Shown here: positions 40,246-49,748 of the stretch, piece by piece | How the letters are laid out: every line of letters begins with the position of its first letter | How positions within the stretch are numbered: the first letter of the stretch is position 1 | Assembly (NCBI GenBank): GCA_965248975.1 | Contig: CBDFKU010000016.1 | Span: 62,001 to 126,000 of the forward strand | Origin: CBDFKU01 sp965248975 | GTDB lineage: Bacteria; Chloroflexota; Dehalococcoidia; Lucifugimonadales; JAGWBF01 | DNA length: 64,000 bases | Direction: 5' to 3' | Translations under genes and position numbers: made by a program | Notes under the pieces: generated by a model | What the model saw: the letters and a program-made list of their open reading frames with translations, nothing else | What the model was told of the DNA's origin: nothing | The model's database searches: none

Positions 40246-41219
40246 GGAGGCGTCTCCTCGGTAGCTGAGGCTATTTTACCACACCCATCAGTCTCCTTTA
40301 GGAAACTCTCTACCAACGTCGCTGCCTTCTGGTTCACGCCGGCCGACGCCTCCAGCCAGTGGATGCGAGGGTCGTCCGACCGAAACCAGGCGTGCTGCCG
40401 GCGGGCGAAGCGGTGGGTCTCGTATTTGGCTCGCTGGGTCGCCTCTTCCAGGTTTAGCTCGCCCTGTAGATACAGGATTACTTCCCTGTAGCCGATGCTG
40501 GACATGCAGGGCACGTTCGGGTCGCATCCCCTGCTGAGAAGCCCTTTGACCTCCGAGACCAGTCCCCTCTCCAACATTTCGTCGAGGCGACGGTCTGTTC
40601 TCTGGTAGAGGGCGGCTCTCTCCATCGTCAGTCCGATGACGAGGGGGCGATAGGGCGGTGGCCGTTTCCGGCGGGAGGATGGTCCAGCCGGGCCGGCGGC
40701 GTTGTGTATCTCCAGGGCCCGTATAACACGTCGTTGATTGCGCGGGTCGATCCTTGAGGCAGCCTCCGGGTCCGCGTCCAGGAGCCGGTTATACAGCGCC
40801 TCGGCCCCTTCCCGGCGGCCTATGTCCTCCAGGTCCCGTCGGAGCTGCGGGTCTGGGGCGACTTCGGGCACCTGCCAGCCCTCCAGCAGCGCCCAGACGT
40901 ACTGCCCCGTTCCGCCGGCAACGATGGGCAGTCTGTCCCTGTCATGGATGTCGTGAATCGCGTTCCGAGCCAGCTCCAGAAAGCGGGCCAGATGGAACTC
41001 TTCATCCGGCTCAACGATGTCTATGAGATGGTGAGGGACCTGCGCCTGGTCTTCCGGTGGAAGCTTGGCGGTACCGATGTCCATTCCCCGGTAGACCTGG
41101 CGGCTGTCGGCGTTAATGATCTCGCCGCCGAAGCGCAGGGCGAGGTGGATGGCCAGGGCGCTCTTGCCCACGGCCGTGGGCCCTACGATAAAGAGGACGG
41201 GTCTGGCGTCAGCAACCAC
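40242..41219 (-). CDS. miaA: tRNA dimethylallyltransferase
   Basis: 325 residues. It transfers a dimethylallyl group to A37 of tRNAs reading U-starting codons. The P-loop GPTAVGKSALAIHLA is at residues about 13-27; INADSRQVYRGMDIGTAK, GGTGQYVWALLEG and RNQRRVIRALEI are conserved, and the C-terminal QRAKYETHRFARRQHAWFR motif is present. The substrate is a prenyl diphosphate, so its position in one operon with a polyprenyl synthase is notable. It overlaps dapF by 4 bases and begins 13 bases downstream of tpiA. Confidence 0.97.
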   Translation of the reverse strand: MVADARPVLFIVGPTAVGKSALAIHLALRFGGEIINADSRQVYRGMDIGTAKLPPEDQAQVPHHLIDIVEPDEEFHLARFLELARNAIHDIHDRDRLPIVAGGTGQYVWALLEGWQVPEVAPDPQLRRDLEDIGRREGAEALYNRLLDADPEAASRIDPRNQRRVIRALEIHNAAGPAGPSSRRKRPPPYRPLVIGLTMERAALYQRTDRRLDEMLERGLVSEVKGLLSRGCDPNVPCMSSIGYREVILYLQGELNLEEATQRAKYETHRFARRQHAWFRSDDPRIHWLEASAGVNQKAATLVESFLKETDGCGKIASATEETPP

Positions 41220-41232
41220 CGAGGATCTAGGA

Positions 41233-41994
<762 letters not shown>

Positions 41995-42010
41995 CGCACC
42001 TCCCGGACGG

Positions 42011-43216
42011 TCATGGCCCGTACTTGACCAGCTTACCCGAGTGAGCCAGGGCGAGGAGCATGGCCTGGGTGGCAGGCAGCCTGCCGAGAGAACCGGCGGC
42101 GCAACTACGCTCCGAGAAGGAGTCCACGCCCTCCCCCAGGGTCAGTCGTGAATGTAGCAGGAAAGGCACCGGATGCCAGCTGTGAGCCGCCATGATGGCG
42201 GGGGTCGAGTGGTCGCCGGCCACCATCAGCACGTCGGCCCCCAGGTCCCGCAGCCGCGGGATGTACCGGTCCAGTTCCTCCAGGGCCTTCACCTTGGCTT
42301 CGAAGTTGCCGTCCTCGCCCGCGGCGTCGGCGGGTTTGTAGTGGATGTAGAAGAAGTCGTGCTCTTCGTAGTGCTGGCCCAAAGTGTCGAGCTCATCCGA
42401 GAAAGTCCTGCCGGTGGGTATCACCTTCATACCGACTATGGTAGCCAGGCCCCGGTACATAGGATATGCGGCGATAGCCGCCGGGTTCAGCCGGTAGGCT
42501 TCGGCCATGGACGGAAGGTGGGGAAGGCTGGAGAACCCCCTCAGGAGTACCATGTTGGCCCGCTCTTCTTCGTGAAGCAGCTGCCTGGCCTGAGCGACGA
42601 ACTCGTTCACGATCCCTGAGGTCCTCCCGCCCTCTTGAGCGATGGGACTGGCCTCCAGGGCGGGAACGCCCGTAAGCTGAGGGTCGGTTTCGCCGACCAT
42701 ATCGCTCAGGCCCTCGCCGCGAAGGTGCAGCACGAAGCGGTAGCCCTCCACCGGATACACGCTCAGCTCCACGCCGTCCAGCTCGATCTGGTCCAGCTCC
42801 TTGCACAACGGTATGGAGACCTCCGACGGGATGCGGCCGGCCCGGCGGTCCAACAGGTTTCCGTCCGGGTCGACGGTGCAGAAGTTGCCCCTGGCAGACA
42901 CGTCCCCTTCCCTGAGGTCGACCTCTATGCCCAACGCCTCAAGGGCACCCCGGCCGATCATGTACTTCAAGGGGTCGTAGCCGAAGAGCGCGAGGTGCCC
43001 TGGGCCGCTGCCCGGCGCGACACCCGGAAGTACGGGGACGGTGGTCCCGCAGGCGCTCTCCCGGGCAAGTCTGTCCAGGTTGGGCGTGTCGGCTGTCTCC
43101 AGCTCGGACAGGCGGGACTCGGGACTGGGCAGGCCGCCCAGGCCGTCCACCACAAGCATCACGATTTTCGACGTCGTTGAGACGAAGGAATCCCTCAAGA
43201 CTTCCAGGTCGATCAA
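42011..43216 (-). CDS. apgM: 2,3-bisphosphoglycerate-independent phosphoglycerate mutase, archaeal type
   Basis: 401 residues when started at TTG 43216, eight bases after TGGAGG; the longer frame to 43330 would overlap pgk and adds junk. It is an alkaline-phosphatase-superfamily mutase of the ApgM type: IVMLVVDGLGGLPS with a metal Asp, ELETADTPNLDRLARES with the Ser/Thr region, PGSGPGHLALFGYDPLKYMIGRGALEALG, and C-terminal ADVLMVAGDHSTPAIMAAHSWHPVPFL, whose Asp and His bind metal. It interconverts 3- and 2-phosphoglycerate. Its place between pgk and tpiA supports that over the homologous phosphonopyruvate decarboxylase label. Confidence 0.9.
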   Translation of the reverse strand: MIDLEVLRDSFVSTTSKIVMLVVDGLGGLPSPESRLSELETADTPNLDRLARESACGTTVPVLPGVAPGSGPGHLALFGYDPLKYMIGRGALEALGIEVDLREGDVSARGNFCTVDPDGNLLDRRAGRIPSEVSIPLCKELDQIELDGVELSVYPVEGYRFVLHLRGEGLSDMVGETDPQLTGVPALEASPIAQEGGRTSGIVNEFVAQARQLLHEEERANMVLLRGFSSLPHLPSMAEAYRLNPAAIAAYPMYRGLATIVGMKVIPTGRTFSDELDTLGQHYEEHDFFYIHYKPADAAGEDGNFEAKVKALEELDRYIPRLRDLGADVLMVAGDHSTPAIMAAHSWHPVPFLLHSRLTLGEGVDSFSERSCAAGSLGRLPATQAMLLALAHSGKLVKYGP

Positions 43217-43256
43217 GGTAGTAGCCTCCAGATGGGTTGTTCCGTTATTGTCAGAG

Positions 43257-44459
43257 CTAGTCCTTGTCAGGGAGGGCGGCGATCCCGGGCAGGTCCTTTC
43301 CTTCGAGAAACTCCAGGCAGGCGCCCCCACCGGTGGACACGTGCGTCACCCCGTCCATCAGGCCCAGCTCCTCGACAACCTCGGCAGTCGAGCCACCCCC
43401 CACCACCGTGGTCCCGCCGTTGGCAGCCAGGGCTTCGGCCACACACCGGGTTCCCGAGGCGAAGGGGGGAAACTCGAACACCCCCATTGGGCCATTCCAG
43501 ATGACGGTCCGGCACTGCCGAAGGCCATCGACAAAGTCCCTGACGGTCTGCGGCCCGATGTCCATGATGAGCCCACCGTCGGGAACGTCGTGCACCGGCA
43601 CAGTTTCGATGCTCCTAGAATCGGCGCTGAACTCCGGAGAAACCACGACGTCCGTAGGGATATGAACAGAGGTCCCCTCTCCTTCGGCTTGCTTTAGCAG
43701 CCTGGAAGCTAACCCAATCAGGTCCTCCTCTACTGGGGAAGCGCCGGTGGTGTAGCCCTGGCTCCTCAGGAAGGTGGCGGCCATCCCTCCACCGATGAAC
43801 AGGTGGTCGACTCCCACGGCGCCCAGCAGGTTCTCCAGGACCTTGATCTTGTCGCTGACCTTGGCCCCACCCAGCAGGGCGGCCATGGGCCGTTCCGGGG
43901 AATCGAGAGCGGCTCCGATGCGCTCGACTTCCAGTTGCACAAGGTGGCCCATTACGGACGGCAGGTACCGGGGCACCCCAACGACAGAGGCGTGGGCGCG
44001 GTGCGCCACGGCGAAGGCGTCCATCACGAACACCTCGGCCAGACCTGCCAGGGCTCGGCCGAAGTCGGGGTCGTTCTCTTCCTCATCGGAGTAAAAGCGC
44101 AGATTCTCTAAGAGGAGTATGTCGCCATAGTCCATCCCGCCGACCGCCTCTTCTACTTGGGGCCCGATGCAGTCGTCCAGTGTCTTCACTGGGTGAGAAA
44201 GCAGCACCGACAGGCGGTCGCCCACCGGCGCCATCCGCAGCCCATCGATGACCTTGCCTTTGGGTCGTCCAAGATGGGAGCAGAGGATTATCTTGCTGTC
44301 TCGCTCCAGGATGTACTCTATGGTGGGAAGGGTTGCCCTGAGGCGCTGATCGTATGACTCGATGCCCTCGAGGCCTTGCTCGATGGGGACGTTGAAGTCC
44401 ACCCTGACCAGGACGCGTTTTCTTGCGAGGTCGACGTCCGCCAGCGTACGCTTGGCCAC
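43257..44459 (-). CDS. pgk: phosphoglycerate kinase
   Basis: 400 residues if started at GTG 44459, giving the family-like VAKRTLADVDLARKRVLVRVDFNVP; an earlier GTG (44495) would overlap the upstream gene. It transfers phosphate from 1,3-bisphosphoglycerate to ADP. Conserved elements are SHLGRPKG near residue 60, LLLENLRFYSDEE, GGAKVSDKIKVLENLL near 195-210, NGPMGVFE and the C-terminal GGGSTAEVVEELG with THVSTGGGACLEFLEGKDLPG. It follows the polyprenyl synthase stop within a few bases, implying tight coupling. Confidence 0.97.
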   Translation of the reverse strand: MAKRTLADVDLARKRVLVRVDFNVPIEQGLEGIESYDQRLRATLPTIEYILERDSKIILCSHLGRPKGKVIDGLRMAPVGDRLSVLLSHPVKTLDDCIGPQVEEAVGGMDYGDILLLENLRFYSDEEENDPDFGRALAGLAEVFVMDAFAVAHRAHASVVGVPRYLPSVMGHLVQLEVERIGAALDSPERPMAALLGGAKVSDKIKVLENLLGAVGVDHLFIGGGMAATFLRSQGYTTGASPVEEDLIGLASRLLKQAEGEGTSVHIPTDVVVSPEFSADSRSIETVPVHDVPDGGLIMDIGPQTVRDFVDGLRQCRTVIWNGPMGVFEFPPFASGTRCVAEALAANGGTTVVGGGSTAEVVEELGLMDGVTHVSTGGGACLEFLEGKDLPGIAALPDKD

Positions 44460-44464
44460 CACCC

Positions 44465-45487
44465 TTACTCTTTGCCCGAGATGATGGTTTGACACAGCCT
44501 GTCAAACTCCTCCAACCCGGAGGATGAGACGGCCACGCCCTTAAGGGAATCGATGGCGGCTGCACAGTACTCCTCGACCCGCTTCCGGGCGTATTCCATT
44601 GCGCCAACTCGGGCCAGGATGTTGGTAACCTGCTCGACATCTGGTGGCTCCAGGACGCGTTTGAAGTAGATGGTGCCCAGCTCTCGTTTCAGGCTCACCT
44701 CGGCGGTAGCCATGGCGTAGACTATCGGCAGGAGCTTTTTCTTATTCAGGACATCTCCCGAGGGTCCACCCTCTTTGCTGCCCTGCAGGTCGTCGATGTC
44801 GTTCCTCATCTGGTATGCCACACCAATGTTCTGGCCGAATCTCTTGAAAGCCTCAACGGTTTCACCGTCGTCCGTCGCCGCCAGAGCCCCCAAACCCATG
44901 GCGCAGGACATCAGCGCCCCGGTCCTGCCGGCGGCCATCTTGAGGTAGGATTCCACTCCTACGTCCAGCTTCTCCTGGAAGGACAGGTCCAGGAACTGGC
45001 CCTCGCACATGGTGAGGCAGGACCGGTCCAGGAGCCGCATTGCCTCCATGACCCTGGGACCGGGCATCCCTCGCTCCTGAAGGCGCATCAGAGCCAGCCG
45101 CGCCAGAGCATTCATGCCGTCTCCGGCGTTGATGGCCTGTCCCGGTCCCCATACCCACCAGATCGTCGGGCGGTCGTCCCGATTCGGGCTTCCCCCCTGG
45201 ACATCCTCGTGGATCAGGGAGTAGTTGTGGACCAGCTCCACTGCGGCGGCGGCGGGCAGGGCGGCTTCGTAGTCGCCAGCCAGCGACTCGCAGGACAGGA
45301 GGCATAGGAGGGGATGCAGCCGTTCGCCGGTTAAGCCTGATAGAGGGTTGCCCTGCTCATCCATCCAGCCCAGCTGGTAGAGGAGCATGTTATTCAGGAG
45401 CCCCTCTTGCCCCGAGAGGACGCTTCTCAGCTCCTGCTCCAGTGCATCACGATACCTGATTGGGAACAGGTCCGAAACCAGCGTCAT
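44465..45487 (-). CDS. polyprenyl synthetase-family protein with altered Asp-rich motifs
   Basis: 340 residues from ATG 45487, one base after the rpiB stop. All-alpha isoprenyl diphosphate synthase signatures are present: RLHPLLCLLSCESL, then the first Asp-rich region as LIHEDVQGGSPNRDDRPT (residues 91-108), WGPGQAINAGDGMNALARLAL, and the second as YQMRNDIDDLQGSKEGGPSGDVLNKKK near 230-255. Standard enzymes have DDxxD at both places; here they read EDVQG and NDIDD, so some metal-binding carboxylates are changed. It may still condense prenyl diphosphates, or be a specialised or non-catalytic member. It is encoded among glycolytic genes and upstream of miaA. Confidence 0.88.
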   Translation of the reverse strand: MTLVSDLFPIRYRDALEQELRSVLSGQEGLLNNMLLYQLGWMDEQGNPLSGLTGERLHPLLCLLSCESLAGDYEAALPAAAAVELVHNYSLIHEDVQGGSPNRDDRPTIWWVWGPGQAINAGDGMNALARLALMRLQERGMPGPRVMEAMRLLDRSCLTMCEGQFLDLSFQEKLDVGVESYLKMAAGRTGALMSCAMGLGALAATDDGETVEAFKRFGQNIGVAYQMRNDIDDLQGSKEGGPSGDVLNKKKLLPIVYAMATAEVSLKRELGTIYFKRVLEPPDVEQVTNILARVGAMEYARKRVEEYCAAAIDSLKGVAVSSSGLEEFDRLCQTIISGKE

Positions 45488-45488
45488 T

Positions 45489-45968
45489 CTACTCCCGTGG
45501 CACGGTCTCTTGAGGCCTGCGGTCGTTTTCCAGCCGTCTGATCTTCTCCAACCGCCGGATGTGCCTGCCTCCCTCGAACTCGGTTGATAGATAGGCCCTG
45601 ACGATCTCCTGGGCCAGCCACTCGCCGATCATGGTGCCGCCCATACACAGGACATTGGAGTCGTTGTGCTGGCGCGCCATCTCCGCGCTCAGCGGGTCGG
45701 GGCACAGGGCCGCCCTCACGCCTGGGACCTTGTTGGCGGCGATGCTCATGCCGATGCCGGTCCCGCAGACCAGGATCCCGTAGCCCGCTTCCCCATCGGC
45801 GACGGCACGGGCTACCTTCTCGGCCACATCTGGATAGTCCACGGAGTCGTTGCTGTGACAGCCCATGTCCAGGCAACGGTAGCCCAGGCCCTCTATCAGC
45901 GGCATGACGGCCTGCTTCAATGGGAAGCCCCGGTGATCGCTGCCAACTGCTATCGTAACGTCGTCCAC
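45489..45968 (-). CDS. rpiB: ribose-5-phosphate isomerase B
   Basis: 159 residues from ATG 45968. It interconverts ribose-5-phosphate and ribulose-5-phosphate. Characteristic elements are IAVGSDHRGFPLKQAV, the catalytic Cys in GILVCGTGIGMSIAANKVPGVRAAL near residue 68, RQHNDSNVLCMGGTMIG and EGGRHIRRLEKI. A tail of about 10 charged residues follows the usual end. It starts 3 bases after the upstream tsaC stop. Confidence 0.96.
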   Translation of the reverse strand: MDDVTIAVGSDHRGFPLKQAVMPLIEGLGYRCLDMGCHSNDSVDYPDVAEKVARAVADGEAGYGILVCGTGIGMSIAANKVPGVRAALCPDPLSAEMARQHNDSNVLCMGGTMIGEWLAQEIVRAYLSTEFEGGRHIRRLEKIRRLENDRRPQETVPRE

Positions 45969-45971
45969 TCC

Positions 45972-46643
45972 TCACCCCTCCCCTAAGGACGCACCGGCTG
46001 GTGTCGAAGGTATGGTCTCGATCATGCTGAATGGTATCGTGCCGGCCCTTATCAGGCGCGGCCTGTCTTGCGTCAGATCGACGATGGTGGAGGCGCGGCC
46101 CAAAGGGGCCGGGCCGCCGTCTAGAATATAGTCTACCCGGTCTCCCAGGAGCGCCTTTACATCCTGGGCAGTGACGGGATCGGGACCGCCGCTGGGGTTG
46201 GCGCTGGTGCCGGTTATAGGCCTGCCCAGCTCGCCCACAATGGCCAGTGGTACGGGATGGTCAGGCATCCTGACGGCGATGGAGTCCTTGCCCCCGGAGA
46301 CCTGGGCGGGCACCCAGGCAGACTTCCTGAGGACCAGGGTCAGCGGACCGGGCCAGTATCGCTCCGCCAGGGTCCACGCCAGGTCGGGCACGTCTTCCGC
46401 CACCAGGGTCAGGTCGGCCGCCGACCCCAGCAGCAAGGGCAGGGCCATGTCGGTAGGTCTGCCCTTAATCTCAAAGACGCGGTCGACGGCGGGGATACAG
46501 AGGGGATCGGCTCCTAAGCCGTACAGGGTATCGGTGGGGTATGCCACCACCCCACCTTTCTTGAGCACCCCGACTGCCTCATTTATCGAGCGGACGGACG
46601 GTTCGGGCGTCGGCATGAGGGACTTTCTTGAGGCTTCCCGCAT
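45972..46643 (-). CDS. tsaC: threonylcarbamoyl-AMP synthase (Sua5/TsaC)
   Basis: 223 residues from ATG 46643, with an alternative ATG at 46616 preceded by AAGAAAG. It makes threonylcarbamoyl-AMP for the t6A37 modification of tRNAs reading ANN codons. Motifs are GGVVAYPTDTLYGLGADP near residue 30-47, IKGRPTDMALPLLLGS with the KxR pair, WPGPLTLVLRKS, SIAVRMPDHP and PITGTSANPSG. It is a single-domain form without the Sua5 C-terminal domain. It is the first gene of the minus operon. A TATACT box lies only 10 bases before ATG 46643, so translation may start at 46616. Confidence 0.93.
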   Translation of the reverse strand: MREASRKSLMPTPEPSVRSINEAVGVLKKGGVVAYPTDTLYGLGADPLCIPAVDRVFEIKGRPTDMALPLLLGSAADLTLVAEDVPDLAWTLAERYWPGPLTLVLRKSAWVPAQVSGGKDSIAVRMPDHPVPLAIVGELGRPITGTSANPSGGPDPVTAQDVKALLGDRVDYILDGGPAPLGRASTIVDLTQDRPRLIRAGTIPFSMIETIPSTPAGASLGEG

Positions 46644-46646
46644 TGC

Positions 46647-46682
46647 TTGACTGAGTATATCACAGGTGCTAAGCTTGGTCGA
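46647..46682. promoter_or_regulatory. overlapping divergent promoters of tsaC and guaA operons
   Basis: Minus strand: TCGACC (46677-46682), 17 bases, TATACT (46654-46659) towards tsaC. Plus strand: TTGACT (46647-46652), 17 bases, TAAGCT (46670-46675) towards guaA. The two core promoters occupy the same 36 bases, so the operons might compete for polymerase. Confidence 0.45.
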
Positions 46683-46708
46683 GGTTGCACACTGGGTAGA
46701 GGCGAGTG

Positions 46709-48385
46709 ATGGAGGAAGAAGGGCCCTCCCCCAGCCGGAGGGTGGCCACCAGCGACGATCTCGAGGTGTCCACCTACCTGGAGATAGCGGAGGGGAAGGG
46801 GAGCGGAGGCGCCCAGCCCGAAGCCGGCCCCGACGCGGCGCGCGAAGGCGTGGTGGTGGTCGACTTCGGTTCCCAGTACAGCAAGCTCATCGCCCGCCGG
46901 GTTCGGGAGCTAAAGGTCTACTGCGAGGTGGTCCCTCCCGAAACGAGTTGGGACCAAGTCGCCGGCATCCACCCCAAGGGCATCATCCTCTCGGGCGGTC
47001 CCTCCAGCGTCTACGATCAGGACGCCCTCCTTGTTCCAACCTGGGTCTACGAGCATTCCCTCCCGGTTCTGGGCATCTGCTATGGCATGCAGGCCCTGGC
47101 CCACCAGTTGGGGGGTAAGGTAGCCCCGGGCCTCAAACGAGAGTACGGCCACGCCGTTCTTCACCAGAACGTCTCTTCCGAGGCCGGCGTCCACCCGCTG
47201 TTCGATAATCTCCCCACTTCCATGCCCGTGTGGATGAGCCACGGGGACCGGATCGAAGAGCTTCCCCCGGGATTCACCTCCCTCGGATACACCGACAACT
47301 CCCCTGTCGCGGTCATGGGCGGCGATGGCGTCATCGGGCTCCAGTTCCACCCCGAGGTGGTCCATACCGTCCACGGGAAGACCATCCTGGAAAACTTCTT
47401 GTACCGCATTTGCGGATGCAGAGGCACGTGGACCGCGCCCAATTTCGTGAGAGAGTCCATCGACTCCATAAAGAGGCAGGTCGGGGGCGGCAAGGTGATC
47501 TGCGCCCTGTCCGGAGGGGTCGATTCGGCGGTGACGGCCAGCCTGGTGCACCGGGCCATCGGCAGCCAGCTAACCTGCATATTCGTCAACAACGGCCTGC
47601 TACGCCGGGAGGAGGCGGAGCGGGTGGTCAAGGCCTTCCAGAGGAGTCTCCAACTCAATCTCGTTTACATCGACGCCTCGGACCGCTTCGTGAATCGCCT
47701 TTCGGGTGTGACGGACCCGGAGGAGAAGCGCAAGGTGGTGGGGGAGGAGTTCATCCGGGTCTTTCAGGAGGCCGCCTCGGATCTGGACGACACCGAGTTC
47801 CTCGCCCAGGGCACCCTGTATCCCGATGTCATAGAGAGTCTGACTCCCGAGAACCGGGCGTCGGCCAAGATCAAGACGCACCACAACGTGGGCGGTCTCC
47901 CAAAGGACCTGAAGTTCAAGCTGGTGGAGCCCCTCAGATACCTGTTCAAGGACGAGGTCCGCGACGTGGGGCTAGAGCTGGGGCTGCCCTACGAGATCGT
48001 CTACCGCCAGCCCTTCCCGGGGCCGGGCTTGGCCATCCGCATCATCGGCGATGTTACCACGGAGAAGCTGGACATGCTGCGCCAATGCGACTGGATCGTC
48101 ATCGACGAGATCAAGGCAGCCAATCTGTATCATCAGCTATGGCAGACCTTCGCCGTCCTCACCGACAGCCGCAGCGTTGGGATAACAGGAGACCATCGCA
48201 CTTACAGCCACGTTGTCGCCATCCGAGCGGTGAGCAGTGAGGACGCCATGACAGCCGACTGGGTGCGCCTGCCCTACGATGTCCTGGCCAGCATCTCCAA
48301 CCGAATCGTCAACGAAGTCGCGGGCGTAAACCGGGTAGTGTACGACATCACCAGCAAGCCCCCTGGTACCATCGAGTGGGAGTAG
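46709..48385 (+). CDS. guaA: GMP synthase (glutamine-hydrolysing)
   Basis: 558 residues from ATG 46709; the GTG at 46706 is adjacent. It converts XMP to GMP. The glutaminase domain has VVVVDFGSQYSKLIARRVRE, Cys in LGICYGMQALAHQLGG, and His/Glu in LQFHPEVVHT; the synthetase domain has the PP-loop ALSGGVDSAVTASLVHRAIG near residue 270 and a C-terminal dimerisation domain ending ITSKPPGTIEWE. About 45 residues rich in Glu, Gly and Pro precede the usual N-terminus; this is either a lineage extension or an over-long start, though no better start exists downstream. First gene of the purine operon. Confidence 0.96.
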   Translation: MEEEGPSPSRRVATSDDLEVSTYLEIAEGKGSGGAQPEAGPDAAREGVVVVDFGSQYSKLIARRVRELKVYCEVVPPETSWDQVAGIHPKGIILSGGPSSVYDQDALLVPTWVYEHSLPVLGICYGMQALAHQLGGKVAPGLKREYGHAVLHQNVSSEAGVHPLFDNLPTSMPVWMSHGDRIEELPPGFTSLGYTDNSPVAVMGGDGVIGLQFHPEVVHTVHGKTILENFLYRICGCRGTWTAPNFVRESIDSIKRQVGGGKVICALSGGVDSAVTASLVHRAIGSQLTCIFVNNGLLRREEAERVVKAFQRSLQLNLVYIDASDRFVNRLSGVTDPEEKRKVVGEEFIRVFQEAASDLDDTEFLAQGTLYPDVIESLTPENRASAKIKTHHNVGGLPKDLKFKLVEPLRYLFKDEVRDVGLELGLPYEIVYRQPFPGPGLAIRIIGDVTTEKLDMLRQCDWIVIDEIKAANLYHQLWQTFAVLTDSRSVGITGDHRTYSHVVAIRAVSSEDAMTADWVRLPYDVLASISNRIVNEVAGVNRVVYDITSKPPGTIEWE

Positions 48386-48431
48386 GCGTGGACTTGTCCG
48401 CCGGCGTCTACAGCGGGCAGGAAGGCCACCC

Positions 48432-49706
48432 GTGAACGTGCTGGTCATCGGATCGGGGGCCAGGGAGCACGCCATAGCCTGGAAGCTTCAGCAGAGCCCC
48501 AGAGTCGACCGCCTTCTGTTAGTACCCGGCAACGCCGGCACCGCGGCGGTAGGCACCAACCTCAAAGGCTCTCCCGATGACACCGAGGAGATGGTACGGC
48601 TGGCCGAAGTCCACGGAGCCGACCTGACCGTGGTGGGCCCAGAGACTCCCCTTGCCGCCGGCATCGTGGACAGATTCAACGAGCGGGGTTTGCCCATCTT
48701 CGGCCCAACAAAGGATGCGGCTCGCATCGAGTCCAGCAAGGAGTTCGCCAAAGAGCTGATGGACCGCCACGGCGTTCCTTGCCCCCAGTTCAAGGTCTTC
48801 CGGGACTACCACGCGGCTGAGAGCTTTCTGTCGGACCACGATGGTCCCATCGTGGTCAAGGCCGACGGCTTGGCGGCTGGGAAGGGTGTATTCGTCTGCC
48901 GCGAGAAGCAGGAGGCGTTGGCAGCCCTCCACGCCTGCATGGTGGACGGGGCCTTCGGGCCTTCGGGCGACACCGTGGTTCTGGAGGAGTACCTGGAGGG
49001 CCGGGAGGTCAGCGTTTTCGCGTTTTGCGACGGCGAAGGCATCTCGCCTCTGGTGGCCGCCTGCGACTACAAGCGCCTCAGTGACGACGACGCCGGCCCC
49101 AACACAGGCGGCATGGGTGGCTACACGCCCCCGGAGTTCTGGACGCCTTCCTTGGAACGGACCGTGCGCGAAGAGATCATGGTCCCGGTGGTCAGGGCGC
49201 TGAAGGACGAGGGAGCGCCGTACAGAGGTGTGCTCTATGCCGGGCTGATGGTCACCTCTCAGGGCCCGAAGGTCATCGAGTTCAACTGCCGTCTGGGAGA
49301 CCCAGAGGCCCAGGTCATCCTGCCCCTCCTGGACACCGACCTGGTGGAGGTGATCGAGGCGACGCTGGACGTCAGGGCCGACACCGCACCGATCCACTGG
49401 CGTCGTGAGGCCTGCGTGGGGGTAGTGCTGGCCTCGGGGGGCTATCCCGGGGAATACGCCAGGGGGCTACCTATCACCGGACTGGACCGGGTGGACTCGG
49501 GTGTCGAGGTCTTCCACGCCGGCACCAGGCTCGGCGAGGGCGGCGATGTAGTCACCGATGGAGGACGCGTCCTCACGGTGACGGCCCGTGGCGAGACCCT
49601 ATCCCAAGCACGGGAGAGGGCCTATGGCAACGTACGTCGGGTCTCGTTCGAGGGTGCCCACTACCGGAGCGACATAGCCCTGATAGCGCAGGCGGCCGCC
49701 ACTTGA
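48432..49706 (+). CDS. purD: phosphoribosylamine-glycine ligase
   Basis: 424 residues from GTG 48432, 46 bases after guaA. It is an ATP-grasp enzyme forming glycinamide ribonucleotide, step 2 of purine synthesis. MNVLVIGSGAREHAIAWKL at the N-terminus, VVGPETPLAAGIVDRF, ESSKEFAKELM, PIVVKADGLAAGKGVFVC near residue 140, and the metal-binding IEFNCRLGDPEAQVILPLL near 280 are all conserved. The C-terminal domain is complete. Confidence 0.98.
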   Translation: MNVLVIGSGAREHAIAWKLQQSPRVDRLLLVPGNAGTAAVGTNLKGSPDDTEEMVRLAEVHGADLTVVGPETPLAAGIVDRFNERGLPIFGPTKDAARIESSKEFAKELMDRHGVPCPQFKVFRDYHAAESFLSDHDGPIVVKADGLAAGKGVFVCREKQEALAALHACMVDGAFGPSGDTVVLEEYLEGREVSVFAFCDGEGISPLVAACDYKRLSDDDAGPNTGGMGGYTPPEFWTPSLERTVREEIMVPVVRALKDEGAPYRGVLYAGLMVTSQGPKVIEFNCRLGDPEAQVILPLLDTDLVEVIEATLDVRADTAPIHWRREACVGVVLASGGYPGEYARGLPITGLDRVDSGVEVFHAGTRLGEGGDVVTDGGRVLTVTARGETLSQARERAYGNVRRVSFEGAHYRSDIALIAQAAAT

Positions 49707-49748
49707 AGCCGCCCCGAAAGTCTATAGCCGCCTCAGGAGGATACGCCA

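Noticed and set aside
43217..43330. N-terminal extension of the phosphoglycerate mutase
   Set aside because: Overlaps pgk and is not family-like; TTG 43216 has TGGAGG at 8-base spacing.
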